Shown: piece after piece, positions 1 to 8,796 of the stretch
Position numbering within the stretch: the stretch's first letter is position 1
Layout of the letters: each line of letters starts with the position of its first letter
Source of the DNA: Mixta mediterraneensis
Lineage (GTDB): Bacteria; Pseudomonadota; Gammaproteobacteria; Enterobacterales; Enterobacteriaceae
Reading direction: 5' to 3'
Assembly: GCF_014946725.1 (NCBI RefSeq)
Contig: NZ_JACFXY010000020.1
Location: forward strand, 1 to 50,509
DNA: 50,509 nt
Notes under the pieces: generated by a model
The model's database searches: none
The model's input: the letters and a program-made list of their open reading frames with translations, nothing else
Told to the model about the DNA's origin: nothing
Made by a program: the position numbers and the translations under genes

Positions 1-102
1 ATTGCGCAGGCTAAGGGCATAAGCCAGATACCAGCGAACGCATTGAGCAATAACATCGAGGGGATAGTGCAGGCGTTTGAAGGCTTTTCGTATCAGAGGC
101 AT
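1..102 (-). mobile_element. IS6-family transposase, N-terminal end (cut by window edge)
   Basis: The minus strand encodes 34 residues beginning MPLIRKAFKRLHYPLDVIAQ and containing VRWYLAYALSLRN, which I recognise as the N-terminus of IS6-family DDE transposases (the family of IS26). The rest lies outside the window. Only about 30 bases separate the start codon from the neighbouring IclR fragment, and no typical IS6 terminal repeat is visible there. The end of the element therefore seems to have been lost, probably in the same event that truncated the IclR gene. Confidence 0.7.
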
Positions 103-131
103 GAGCAGGCAACATCATTAAAAAAAACAGC

Positions 132-554
132 ATGTTACCCGACGCCGCCTTAATGCGACAGAACCGAAAAAACGTGGTCTACTTGATTCATACCCGCGGC
201 GGAAAAAGTATTGCGCGCGCCATTGGCAATTATGAATCTTATCCTGTGCATGATTCAGTTATCGGCATTAAATTGTTATCGGCGATGAGCGATGAAGAAA
301 TTATCGGCCAAATAGGTATTCACGATTACCAACTACTCAGAAAGGATATTGACGAAGCGCGTCGGCATCAGGTCTTTGCCAAAGACTTTGGTCGGGGTGA
401 TCACCGCCTGGCCTGCAATATTCCAGGCATGCAGGCAGCGATCGCATTATCGAATATCAGCAGTGAGAAAATGGATATTGAAAGTTTGCGTTTGTATCTG
501 GTGTCGGCGGCAAAAAAAATCAGTGGAGAATCACTGCCAATGTTACAGCAGTAG
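132..554 (+). pseudogene. IclR-family transcriptional regulator, C-terminal effector domain only
   Basis: The 140 residues match the C-terminal ligand-binding domain of IclR regulators: the stretch AIGNYESYPVHDSVIGIKLL corresponds to the region that normally reads 'PLHATALGKALLA', followed by the EARRHQVFAKDFGRGDH and GMQAAIALSN segments. The N-terminal winged-helix DNA-binding domain (about 100-120 residues) is missing; the reading frame runs back only to a stop near 102-104 and merges with the IS6 remnant. The gene converges on and overlaps the 3' end of the aldolase gene by 12 bp. In intact relatives such a regulator would probably control the adjacent sugar-acid operon. Here it cannot bind DNA, so the operon may be deregulated (inference). 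Confidence 0.7.
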
Positions 555-1127
555 TTTACAACGCGCAGCGGTGTCAGCCACGCGCTGGCCAGGTTTATAC
601 AGCGCGGAACCTAATCCCACGCTGTCGTAATAACGCAAAAACTCAGCTGCATTTCCCACTTCCACGCCACCCACCGCTGAAAAGCTGACGGGTTGAGAAA
701 GTGGACCTTTTATTAGTTGCGGATAATTGCGCGGCAGCGCGCAGGCGGGAAATATTTTCACCACATCGACCCCCATATCGACAGCAGTGAATATTTCACC
801 TGGCGTAAACACCCCCGCGCAGATGATAAGTTCATGCTTTTTCGCCAGCGCAATGATCTTTGGGTTGAGATTGGGCGTGAGAATGAAATCAACCGCGGCG
901 GCAAAACAGCGCTGCACCTGATCTGACGTGGTGACGGTTCCCACGCCGAGCTGGACGTCACTGCCAAAGCGTTGGCGAACCTGTTGCAGGCTGGTTTCCC
1001 AGCCGGGGGAATTGGTAGTGATTTCCACGCGATTAATACCGTGCTCCAATAAACAGCCAATATGCAGCACCGCGTCGTCTGTCGTTATCCCGCGCAAGAT
1101 AGCGATAATTTTCTGATTACTCACCAT
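543..1127 (-). CDS. dgoA: 2-dehydro-3-deoxy-6-phosphogalactonate (KDPGal) aldolase, DgoA-like
   Basis: This class I aldolase of the KDPG/KDPGal family cleaves KDPGal (or a related 2-keto-3-deoxy-6-phospho sugar acid) to pyruvate and glyceraldehyde 3-phosphate in the cytoplasm. At 194 residues it has family length. Visible motifs are IAILRGI (Arg12), VEITTNSP (Glu35), GVGTV, and VVKIFPA with the Schiff-base lysine at about residue 124, plus the phosphate-binding GGV and GLGSALY. The start is placed at ATG 1127 because the longer frame runs further into the kinase gene; the stop of the kinase overlaps the start, implying translational coupling. It is the last gene of the five-gene operon. The exact sugar stereochemistry cannot be read from sequence. 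Confidence 0.88.
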   Translation of the reverse strand: MVSNQKIIAILRGITTDDAVLHIGCLLEHGINRVEITTNSPGWETSLQQVRQRFGSDVQLGVGTVTTSDQVQRCFAAAVDFILTPNLNPKIIALAKKHELIICAGVFTPGEIFTAVDMGVDVVKIFPACALPRNYPQLIKGPLSQPVSFSAVGGVEVGNAAEFLRYYDSVGLGSALYKPGQRVADTAARCKLLL

Positions 1128-2013
1128 GACGAAATACCTCATTTAATCCGGCAATCATTGCGCTTTCTGCGGGTAATACTTCACAACGGAGATGTGAAAT
1201 TTCGCAGGCCTGCTGGTAATGCGGTAGCAGCGTTTCGCTGCCAATAAAGCACACCGTTTTATTGCCGCCAGGATGACCGCGAGCAATTTCGTATCCCATG
1301 AGCAATCCAGAAAGCCATGAAGCAGCGTCCTCCTTTGCCAATGCATCAAGAATGTAGCGTCCACGGCAGCGAAACAGCTCCGTCACCAGTTCGGCCTCTT
1401 CTTGCACCACCGATAGCGCCCTCTCTACGCCAGCCTGAAATGCTGCCGTTGAGGGAATTTGCTCCGGCAAACCTTTTCCCACCACAGAATGCTTGAGCAA
1501 AAGATGATAAAGCTCCCCGGTAATCAAGGTCTGTAAACCCGTGACCTGCTGCTGTGAGCGCTTAACCTTGAGCCACTTGCTGTGGGTACCGACGGCGGCA
1601 AACGTGGAGGCATCAGAAAGCGTCAGGGCGCCAGCCAGTTGCATCTCTTCGCCACGGCAGATCTCATTCACCCGTTTGTCACAAATACCGGGGCGCAGGG
1701 TCAGCGGATTAGGCAAGATGCCCGGCAACTTCATGCCTTTACCGAGTAGCTGAGAAAAGCTAAGTGGCATGTCGAGATAACCTGCGTCAGCAATACCGAT
1801 ATTGCTGCCGATCATGCCGCAGAGCAGCACGGGCAATTGTTCATCATAAGCATCATCAAGCCGCAGCAGTTGCTGCTTTAACATTCCGGGCAAGACGTCT
1901 TGCTGGCATTTGCCGACGCCGCAACTGTCTTGCACCGATTTAATCAGCACGCCATCGCGCACGCTTAGCGCGCGGAAGTTGCTGGTGCCCCAGTCTACAG
2001 CGATGTAGTTCAT
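1117..2013 (-). CDS. dgoK: 2-dehydro-3-deoxygalactonokinase, DgoK-like
   Basis: A 298-residue kinase of the DgoK family, which phosphorylates 2-keto-3-deoxygalactonate at C6 with ATP, making the substrate of the downstream aldolase. The N-terminal phosphate-binding loop YIAVDWGTSNFRA (residues 3-15) is diagnostic for DgoK; also visible are LLCGMIGSNIG, the central PGI segment, TFAAVGTHSKW and the C-terminal CFIGSETLLPHY segment. The start overlaps the stop of the upstream DapA-family gene (ATGA), and its own stop overlaps the aldolase start, so it is embedded in a tightly coupled operon. No disruption is visible. Activity on galacto- versus gluco-configured substrate is unresolved. Confidence 0.88.
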   Translation of the reverse strand: MNYIAVDWGTSNFRALSVRDGVLIKSVQDSCGVGKCQQDVLPGMLKQQLLRLDDAYDEQLPVLLCGMIGSNIGIADAGYLDMPLSFSQLLGKGMKLPGILPNPLTLRPGICDKRVNEICRGEEMQLAGALTLSDASTFAAVGTHSKWLKVKRSQQQVTGLQTLITGELYHLLLKHSVVGKGLPEQIPSTAAFQAGVERALSVVQEEAELVTELFRCRGRYILDALAKEDAASWLSGLLMGYEIARGHPGGNKTVCFIGSETLLPHYQQACEISHLRCEVLPAESAMIAGLNEVFRHGE

Positions 2014-2906
2014 GGTCGTCCTCCCAGCGCGGCCAGGCGTAGAAACTCAGTAAGTTCTTTCAATTCCTGACGCGTGGTGTCATCCAGACTTTTTGCCGGC
2101 TCTCGCACGTAATCACTGGCAAAAATCCCGGCCCAATGCAGCACGGTTTTATGAATGGCAACGCCGATCCCCGGCTGCACGCCGTAGCGCAGGAAAGGAA
2201 GATAGCGATAAAACAGCGCTTGCGCCTCATGGCGATCCTGCTGCCAGGCCGCCAGAATGGCATTGATCACATCCGGGAATTCGCAAGCGGGCATGGTGCC
2301 CGTCACGCCACGGCATAATTCTTCAAACAGGAACCCTGCGTTCAGGCCGCCAAACAGGCCCACGCTCTCGCCAAGCGCCTGCTTTAACGCAGTGATTTTC
2401 AGCGTGGTGGGCGGTTGTTCCACTTTGATGTACCTGATGGTGGGGAAGTCCTGACACAAACGCACCAGCGTCGGCACCGGAATGTTAACGCCGGTCATCA
2501 GTGGCGCATCCTGAATCATGATGTCGATATCGCAGGCCTGGCAGATGTCGCGCCAGAAGCGATAAATCTCCTCTGGACCGGGCTTCACCACCGAGGGTGG
2601 ATTGACCATCGCCACCTGCGCGCCCCAGCGACGCACCCGGTTGATCTCTTCAATGGCGACGGCGGATGAAGCACCGCCAGCCGCCGCCACCAGCGGTAAA
2701 TCACCCATCTGTTTTTTGACGCAGTAAAACAACGCTTGCTTCTCTTCCTGTGTTAAGGCGTAACCTTCCGAGGCATTGCCAAACAGCGCCAGGCCGTCAA
2801 TGCCGTGTTGCAGCAGAAATTTCACCAGGCGTTCAATGGATGCCAAATCCAGCTGGCCCTGCTCATCAAATGCGGTGGCGAGAATGGGTACATTACCTTT
2901 TAACAT
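2010..2906 (-). CDS. DapA (dihydrodipicolinate synthase)/N-acetylneuraminate lyase-family protein in a sugar-acid operon
   Basis: A 298-residue TIM-barrel protein of the DHDPS/NAL family of pyruvate-dependent class I aldolases and dehydratases. The Schiff-base lysine is in IRYIKVEQPP. The usual GTTGE loop reads GNASEG, and the usual Y-N-x-P motif carrying the catalytic tyrosine reads IQDAPLMTG, so Gln stands where Tyr133 normally sits. That change suggests a non-standard reaction, such as a 2-keto-3-deoxy sugar-acid aldolase or dehydratase variant (inference). The start ATG has a GGAGG ribosome site. Its start overlaps the dehydratase stop, and its stop overlaps the dgoK start. Together with dgoK/dgoA it gives the operon two possible fates for a keto-deoxy acid. 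Confidence 0.72.
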   Translation of the reverse strand: MLKGNVPILATAFDEQGQLDLASIERLVKFLLQHGIDGLALFGNASEGYALTQEEKQALFYCVKKQMGDLPLVAAAGGASSAVAIEEINRVRRWGAQVAMVNPPSVVKPGPEEIYRFWRDICQACDIDIMIQDAPLMTGVNIPVPTLVRLCQDFPTIRYIKVEQPPTTLKITALKQALGESVGLFGGLNAGFLFEELCRGVTGTMPACEFPDVINAILAAWQQDRHEAQALFYRYLPFLRYGVQPGIGVAIHKTVLHWAGIFASDYVREPAKSLDDTTRQELKELTEFLRLAALGGRP

Positions 2907-4063
2907 GTTGCCTCCATCACAACGTCGCGAACGCGATCTTCACCGATTTCAATGCCTAATCCTGCGCCCTGAGGCAGATGATACTCACCGTGATTGCAAA
3001 TCAGTGGCTGCTTCAGCAATTGATTAGCGATGGCAAAAACCGGCGGTTGGTATTCGAGCATAAACAGGTTGGGTATGGCGGCAGCGGTATGAATGGATGC
3101 GGCGATACACGGCCCTAAACCCACACTTAAATGCGGTGCCACACGCAGATTCCACGTTTCAGCCAGTGACGCGATGTGCATCAGTTCACTGATGCCGGTT
3201 CTGCCGACGTCGGGTTGGAGAATGTCTGCCGCACGTTGTTCAATGACCACTTTGAACTGATAACGGGTGCGCTCGGTCTCGCCTAAAGCGATGCTGATCG
3301 CGCTTTTGGCGCGTAATTCACGATGGCCGGCGATATCTTCTGGCAGCAGTGGGGCTTCCAGAAAACCGACGCCCAGTGCATGCAGTTGCGTCGCTAAATC
3401 GGTGGCGTCTGCCACACTGTAATTCCAGTGCGCATCGATAAAAATTTGCGCCTCGTCGCCCAGTGTTTCGCGAATGGCGCGGATATTTTTGATGTCGTCA
3501 CGCACACCGTAGCCCAGCGCTAACTTAACAGCATTGAAGCCTTTCTCCTGCCATTGTCTGGCGAGGCCGCAGCGGCTGTCGATATCGGGCTCTGGCAAAC
3601 CGGAGACATAGCAAGGAATCGCCTCGCGGAATGCGCCGCCGAGTAATTGATGAACTGGCAAACCGAGAATTTTACCTTTGAGGTCCCACAGCGCGATATC
3701 CACACCAGCGATGGCATCAATGTGATACCCGCTGATGTGCCCGCGATCGCGCATGGAGTCATACATCCTGGCGTTAAGCACGCCGCTGGAGAAGGGCGAT
3801 TCGCCGATCAGTAATGGCGTAAATAACTGATTAATCAATTCTGCGATCACCTGCGGCACGACCGGCGCCAGCGCTTCTCCCCAACCGACATGGCCTTCGC
3901 TGGTGGTTATTTTCACCAGACAGGTTTCCATCTTGCGTGAATAAACACAGCGGTATTCTGGGCGATAGTAGTAATCCGGGGCGCTTTCATCCGCCTTACC
4001 GCCAAGATAGACCTGTTGCGGGGTTATTTTGAGTGGGAAACACTCAACATTCGTTATGTGCAT
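2900..4063 (-). CDS. Enolase-superfamily (mandelate racemase/muconate lactonizing type) acid-sugar dehydratase
   Basis: A 387-residue member of the enolase superfamily, mandelate racemase-like. Visible are the N-terminal capping domain, the DIALWDLKGKILG helix, a lysine in FNAVKLALGYG at the second barrel strand, metal ligands in IFIDAHWNYS (Asp), FLEAPLLPED (Glu) and IALGETERT (Glu), an Asp in LQPDVGRTG and a His in APHLSVGLG (His-Asp dyad). Relatives dehydrate aldonic or aldaric acids to 2-keto-3-deoxy acids, which fits the kinase and aldolase downstream. It is not an obvious DgoD galactonate dehydratase, so the substrate is open. The start at ATG 4063 lies just after the transporter stop; the longer frame would overlap the transporter. 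Confidence 0.8.
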   Translation of the reverse strand: MHITNVECFPLKITPQQVYLGGKADESAPDYYYRPEYRCVYSRKMETCLVKITTSEGHVGWGEALAPVVPQVIAELINQLFTPLLIGESPFSSGVLNARMYDSMRDRGHISGYHIDAIAGVDIALWDLKGKILGLPVHQLLGGAFREAIPCYVSGLPEPDIDSRCGLARQWQEKGFNAVKLALGYGVRDDIKNIRAIRETLGDEAQIFIDAHWNYSVADATDLATQLHALGVGFLEAPLLPEDIAGHRELRAKSAISIALGETERTRYQFKVVIEQRAADILQPDVGRTGISELMHIASLAETWNLRVAPHLSVGLGPCIAASIHTAAAIPNLFMLEYQPPVFAIANQLLKQPLICNHGEYHLPQGAGLGIEIGEDRVRDVVMEATC

Positions 4064-4080
4064 ACAGACTCCAGTTGCCG

Positions 4081-5403
4081 TTAATCCAATACTTTTCCGG
4101 CCGTTTCTTTGGTAAACCACACCGCAATGAATGAAATCAGCGCGGTGATCATCACGTACCAGGCGGGTGAGAGCGGATCGCCCGTGAAGGAGATCAGACT
4201 GGCTGAGGCCAGCGGCGTCACGCCGCCAAACACCGCCACAGTAAGGTTGTAGGACATGGCGATGCCGCCATAGCGGATTGCAGTTGGGAACAGCTCAACC
4301 ATCGCAGCGCCACAGCCACCATTGAAGAGCGCAACAAATACGCCCAACAGGCTCATCGCCGCGATGGAGCTGCTCACCGAACCTTGTGTCATTAACAGCA
4401 TGGCGGGGTAGGTCAACAGGATGAAACCGGCGCATCCCAACAGCATCAGCGGGCGCCGTCCCCATCTATCCGACAGATAGCCGGTGATGGGCATGCAGAT
4501 GGCGACGCTCAGCAAGCCCAGCGTGGTGATCAGATAGGAATCGGTGCGGCTGTATTGCAGATGCGTCGATAAATAGCCGGGCATAAACGATTGCAGTACC
4601 CAACTGCTGACCGCTTTGATCACTACGAAACCGGTGCAAAACAGCAACGCCGACAATGAAGTTTTGAGAGTGGTGCGCAATGGAGACTTTTCGATTCTGC
4701 CGCTGGTCTTCAACTTGTGAAATTCTGCTGAGTCCTCCATGTTACGGCGCATGTATAACCCACCCAATCCGAGCGGTGCAGCCAGCAAAAAAGGAATGCG
4801 CCAACCCCAGCCATTCATCGCCGTTTCACCCAACCAATAGGTCAACAGCAGCACCAGGCCTGAGCCGCAGACAAACGCCATAAAACTGAAGTTTTCACTC
4901 CAGCAGGTGAGCGTTGCACGGCGCTGGGGCGCAGCACTTTCTGCCAGATAGGTAATGACGCCGGAGCTTTCACCGCCTGCCGCGAAACCTTGCACCAATC
5001 GGGTAATCACCAGTAAAACTGGCGCGATAATCCCGACCCGATGCCAGGTCGGCAGAATGCCCATTACAAAAGTGGACATCGAGGTGATGACGATCACTGT
5101 CACCAGCACTTTTCGCCGTCCAAGTCGATCGCCCATTGAACCGAAAAAGAAACCACCCAACGGTCGCATTAAAAAGCCAGAGCCAAACACGGCAAAGGAT
5201 TTCAAGAGCGCGGTGGCCGGATCGGAACTGATAAAGAAGTTACTGGCGATAATTGCTGCCAGGGTGCCGTATAAGCCAAAATCAAACCACTCGATAAAAT
5301 GACCAATCCCGGCTGCCATCATGATTTTGGCGGTACGTTTTGGCGTATTTTTGGTTCCTGTCGCCACGTACTCACCGTCATAGTGACGGGTTGAATTCTC
5401 CAT
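4081..5403 (-). CDS. MFS transporter of the metabolite:H+ symporter (MHS) family
   Basis: A 440-residue inner-membrane permease with about 12 hydrophobic segments. The MHS signature is clear: GHFIEWFDFGLYG in the first membrane segment, the loop GDRLGRRKVL between helices 2 and 3, RLVQGFAAGGESSG in helix 4 and SDRWGRRPLML after helix 8. Relatives (ShiA, KgtP, ProP) import organic or sugar acids with protons. As first gene of the operon, with a strong CTGGAGGTC ribosome site, it most likely imports the sugar acid processed by the four downstream enzymes (inference from context). A 6-bp-arm inverted repeat lies 23 bases before the start. Confidence 0.85.
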   Translation of the reverse strand: MENSTRHYDGEYVATGTKNTPKRTAKIMMAAGIGHFIEWFDFGLYGTLAAIIASNFFISSDPATALLKSFAVFGSGFLMRPLGGFFFGSMGDRLGRRKVLVTVIVITSMSTFVMGILPTWHRVGIIAPVLLVITRLVQGFAAGGESSGVITYLAESAAPQRRATLTCWSENFSFMAFVCGSGLVLLLTYWLGETAMNGWGWRIPFLLAAPLGLGGLYMRRNMEDSAEFHKLKTSGRIEKSPLRTTLKTSLSALLFCTGFVVIKAVSSWVLQSFMPGYLSTHLQYSRTDSYLITTLGLLSVAICMPITGYLSDRWGRRPLMLLGCAGFILLTYPAMLLMTQGSVSSSIAAMSLLGVFVALFNGGCGAAMVELFPTAIRYGGIAMSYNLTVAVFGGVTPLASASLISFTGDPLSPAWYVMITALISFIAVWFTKETAGKVLD

Positions 5404-5425
5404 ACGACCTCCAGAGGGTAAATGT

Positions 5426-5442
5426 CGCGTCGTAGAGACGCG
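5426..5442. promoter_or_regulatory. Inverted repeat upstream of the sugar-acid operon, candidate operator
   Basis: CGCGTC-GTAGA-GACGCG is a perfect 6-bp inverted repeat with a 5-bp centre, 23 bases upstream of the MFS start codon. Its place in the 5' leader suits a repressor operator, and the truncated IclR protein at the other end of the operon would be the natural ligand. That link is inference; promoter hexamers were not resolved. Confidence 0.35.
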
Positions 5443-5539
5443 TCATGTCTTGAAACTTAGCGTATGGATATTGGTGAGAAGTTGCGTCGGCAAGGGAAGA
5501 TTGCGTGAAGCGAATCAAAGAACAAATCAGGAAATTGCT

Positions 5540-5870
5540 TCACATAATGAAGCAGAACAGGGAAGCCGTATTCATGACTTTCACAACGGCTTCAAAAAAC
5601 TGAGCCTTGACTTCAGATTCAGCCAGCTGCTGTTCCAGTTATTTAATACGTTGCTCAGGAGTAAGGGATACTTTTGGCATGTTGACTCTGCACGTTCTTG
5701 TTGAAGGGGATGAGAGCCTGTCGGGATAGCCGTATTTACGTAGCCACTTCATGACGGTGGAGCTATCCTGGGTCCCGTAGCGGTCTTGCGCCTGACGGTA
5801 GATCATTTCGCCTTTTTCGACAACGGCCAGTTTAAAGGACAGAGAGTAATCGCGTTGGTGCGTTTAACAT
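5540..5870 (-). pseudogene. IS3-family transposase OrfA remnant
   Basis: Read on the minus strand, the region encodes KLAVVEKGEMIYRQAQDRYG, then TVMKWLRKYGYPD, then MPKVSLTPEQRIK followed by EQQLAESEVKAQFFEAVVKV: the helix-turn-helix plus leucine-zipper pattern of IS3-family OrfA (InsE-like). It is broken by a one-base frameshift close to the start (about 5855) and by an in-frame TAA after EQRIK. No OrfB and no terminal repeats are seen, so only a dead fragment remains. It separates two unrelated sugar-acid loci and fills most of the 5404-6031 gap. Confidence 0.75.
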
Positions 5871-5935
5871 ACTGGTTCCTCACATTATCCTCAGTGGACG
5901 AGGTAAATGTGTCAACGCTATTCAGGGCGGATCAG

Positions 5936-5968
5936 CCAAAAATTGAGGGGAGGAAGCCTTAGCCCCTC
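5936..5968 (-). terminator. Possible rho-independent terminator
   Basis: GAGGGG and CCCCTC (5945-5950 and 5963-5968) form a stem which on the minus strand is followed by AATTTTT. It lies about 65 bases past the stop of the COG4091 pseudogene and would end that transcript. The stem is short and the T-tract is imperfect. Confidence 0.4.
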
Positions 5969-6031
5969 CTCTTCAATCCTTCGATGATGAACCCTTACCA
6001 GAAGCCTGGACTACAAATTCCAGCTCTTCTG

Positions 6032-7379
6032 TCATGCTGTCCATAACATGGAGTCCTCCATTTCCAACGCATCCAGAGTGATCAGCTCACCTGCTGCCAC
6101 ATCACGTGTCAGCACTTTGTTTGATAATAAATAATAGGGCGCAACCTTCTCTGCATCCGCTTTGGCGAGCAGACGCGCACTGACGTCCGGAATCGTATGA
6201 TGGTGACCGCCCATCTCAAGCAGTTCGCCTTTCTTCAAATCGCGGTCGGCGTGGCCTGCCATCACGGCATAAATTGCCTGATTGGTTGCTCCCGACGACC
6301 GCTGGTGTAACACAGCAGAGAAAATAGAGTGTGGCGATTCGAGACCCATGATGTGATAAGGCAGATAGATACAGGCATATTTGCGGTTGCGTCCCATCAC
6401 ATGGCCTTTACCCGCCAGCATTTCCCAGGTGGCGTAATCTTTGCACCGTACGATGATAAATACGCCACCGCCAAAGCTGACTTCGTCATCCCGACGCAGG
6501 CAGTTAAACACATCCACCACCCCGGTTTGAGTCAGAATGCCGCCATCTTCAACCGGGACAAAAACGTCGGCTAACTCGCTGATATGACACAGTGGATAGT
6601 TCAGGGCAGCACAAGCGGGTATCAACGCCGCCGAATTAGCCACTACATTCATCTCGCAATAATCCGGCGTTGCACTCATCGGCAACATATTCAATAGCGC
6701 TTTACGTTGCGCCAGTGTGGCGTTGATGTTATCCCCTAATGACCAGCGGTCCGCCAGCCCCCGGCGCACTCACTTTACGGCCGCAGTAATCCAGTTCACC
6801 GCTGCCTTGCGACCAGACGTAGTCATATTCACTTGATTTGCCGGCAGCGACAATCTCAAAACCCAGTATGCGTGCCCAGGTAATTAATCCCAGCAGATTC
6901 GCGGGCTGGTCGCCATCTACAGTGGTATAAACCGCGTTGTGCTTCAGCGCCATTTGATTAAGCCAGGGTCCCGCGACCGAATCCGTCTCTTTACTCACCA
7001 TGCCGACATGCACGCCACGCTGTAATGCATTGACGGCAATGCGCACACTGATTTCAGGTTTGCCTGTGGCCTCTATCACCATGTCCACATCAAGCGTATT
7101 TAGCAGCGTGTAGTCGGCCACAATAGCCGTTTTTCCCTGTGCCTGTGCAGTTCGTGCCGCAGAGGCGTTCTGGCAAATCGTTGCGTCGGTCAGGTATTGC
7201 AACTCGAGCAACAAATCCTGCGTACCCTGCGTATTTAAATCACATAACGCCACGATATCCAGCGAAGGAATATTACGGCACTGAACCAGCAGTGAACGAC
7301 CAAACCCGCCAGAAGCTCCCGTTACCGCAATGCGAATACGCCGTGTTTTTAAAGCATCAAACAGCAGTTCATAGTTCAT
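6032..7379 (-). pseudogene. COG4091-type dehydrogenase (homoserine dehydrogenase-like with C-terminal SAF domain), frameshifted
   Basis: Two overlapping frames together encode one protein of about 448 residues. The first frame has an N-terminal Rossmann motif (IRIAVTGASGGFGRSLL) and MVIEATGKPEISVR; the second has the middle and the SAF-like C-terminus (GELLEMGGHHHTIPDVSARL ... VLTRDVAAGELITLDALE). The join is at the run of five C on the plus strand (6758-6762). Removing one base restores APGLADRWSLGDN across both frames, so a single-base insertion broke the gene, unless it is a sequencing error. COG4091 proteins act on sugar-acid-like substrates such as apionate (family knowledge; substrate here unknown). 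It lies just downstream of a truncated GntP-type permease, forming a decayed catabolic unit. Confidence 0.75.
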
Positions 7380-7407
7380 GACATAGCCTCAAGAAAATAA
7401 GCCAGCA

Positions 7408-8118
7408 TTACCTAACGAAGGTGTTGAGCAAAAGCACAAAAATCAGTCCCAGCAACGAGATGAATGACACCAGCAGCGTCCAGCTTTTCAGCGTTTCTGC
7501 GACGGTGAGATGGAAATACTCTTTAAACAGCCAGAACCCTGAATCATTGACGTGAGACAGCATCAGCCCACCGGTGCTGGTTGCCAGCACCAGCAACTCC
7601 AGATTGACGCCACTGTGCGCTGCTAACGGCGCCATAATCCCTGCTGTTGTCACTACCGCAACGGTAGCGGAGCCAATGGCAATACGAATCAACGCGGCAA
7701 CCAGCCAGGCAAGCACCAGTGGCGAAATATTCCAATGCAGCGCCGAATCAGCAATCAATTTACTGACGTTAGTGGCGAGCAGCATCTCTTTCAATCCTTC
7801 ACCGGCACCCAGTATTAAGATGATGGCAGCACAGGGGCCAAGGCATTTGCCGAGGATTTTTTGCAGTTGCGCCATATTCATGCCGCTTTTAATACCCAGT
7901 GCCCAGATGGCAAATAGCACGGCGATTAACAGCGAAACAATAGGATCACCTACGGTATTGAGTAGAACAGCAGCGGTGCTTTCTGCCTCCAGGTGCCCCT
8001 TTGCCAGCGTTTTTAGCATCATCAGGATCGGTGGCAGCAAGATGGTTAACATCGATAGCGCAAATGACGGTGAGTAGGCAGAAGCCTGTTCCGGGGTTTC
8101 CGGAAGCGCATTGAGCAA
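7408..8118 (-). pseudogene. GntP-family gluconate-type permease, C-terminal half
   Basis: The 236 residues correspond to the C-terminal half of GntP-family transporters (normally about 440 residues), with typical segments NTVGDPIVSLLIAV, ILGAGEGLKEML, IRIAIGSATVAVVTTAGIMAP and LSHVNDSGFWLFKEYF. The upstream frame closes at a stop about 10 codons before the first shown residue, and no ATG start is present (a TTG is the only candidate). Roughly 200 N-terminal residues have been deleted and replaced by AT-rich DNA. It would have fed the neighbouring COG4091 enzyme with a sugar acid. Non-functional as it stands. Confidence 0.82.
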
Positions 8119-8340
8119 AAAATTTTCACAAATAGATGAGCAATCTCACAGTTTCCATACTAACAATTAGCATTGGAAATTATTTAAGTTATTGATTTTA
8201 AAATGTATAATTAATTTTTATTGTTTCACTCTCCCTTGTGATCTTTTGTGATTAAAGGTTTGCATACCTAAAAGTGTGAAAATCCCTACAAGCTTATTCA
8301 GTAAACCACTACAATCCGCTGTTCAGATATAGCGGGAGCC

Positions 8341-8520
8341 TGTCAGGTGCTGGATGATTTAATCCGCCAACTGTACGGAAAAGAGGCAACTACATCGGGA
8401 TGGTGGCGAGACTTGCTAGCCGCTACGGTAAAAGCCGAAAGACGCGCAGTAGCAGAGCGCAGCGCGGCCGTATTAAGCAGGGCTGTTGCTATGTGGCAGA
8501 TGGCGCACAGCATCCTGTGA
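8341..8520 (+). pseudogene. Unrecognised open fragment, 3' end of a lost gene
   Basis: A plus-strand frame, open from before 8341 to a TGA at 8518-8520, encodes CQVLDDLIRQLYGKEATTSG, then WWRDLLAATVKAERRAVAER and so on. The composition looks protein-like (charged, alpha-helical), but no start or ribosome site is visible and I do not recognise the family. It overlaps the 3' end of the ParE gene on the other strand. It may be a remnant of a plasmid or phage gene carried in with the toxin-antitoxin pair. Confidence 0.25.
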
Positions 8521-8787
8521 GTGGTGCAGGACGCCAAGAATCACAATACCGTAATCCGTCTCGCGGTAGTAAATGAGGTGGCTCTCACAGGGAAAGCTGA
8601 GAATGCCTTCGCCGAGGTCATTACTGCGGTTCAGGCCAGGAGAAGGCTTTCGGTCGAGGATTTCCGTCATGGTCACGCGAAGTGACTGCGCATACAGCTC
8701 AGCAACTTCCTGACCCCAGCGTCGCTGCGAGTAAGCGCGGATAGAACGGATCTGGTTCCGCGCGTCTTTTGTGTAGCGTACCGACAT
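8473..8787 (-). CDS. ParE/RelE-superfamily toxin
   Basis: A 104-residue basic protein of the ParE/RelE fold: VRYTKDARNQIRSIRAYSQR at the N-terminus, then SPGLNRSNDLGEGILSFPCE, HLIYYRETDYGIVILGVLH and an end in RHLP. ParE toxins poison DNA gyrase, whereas RelE toxins cleave mRNA. The helix with Trp24 (RRWGQEVAELY) and the C-terminal LGVLHHSQD fit ParE better, but I cannot separate them firmly. It lies 9 bases downstream of the antitoxin gene, in the usual antitoxin-first order. Such modules stabilise plasmids and islands. Confidence 0.85.
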   Translation of the reverse strand: MSVRYTKDARNQIRSIRAYSQRRWGQEVAELYAQSLRVTMTEILDRKPSPGLNRSNDLGEGILSFPCESHLIYYRETDYGIVILGVLHHSQDAVRHLPHSNSPA

Positions 8788-8796
8788 CTCTGTGCT

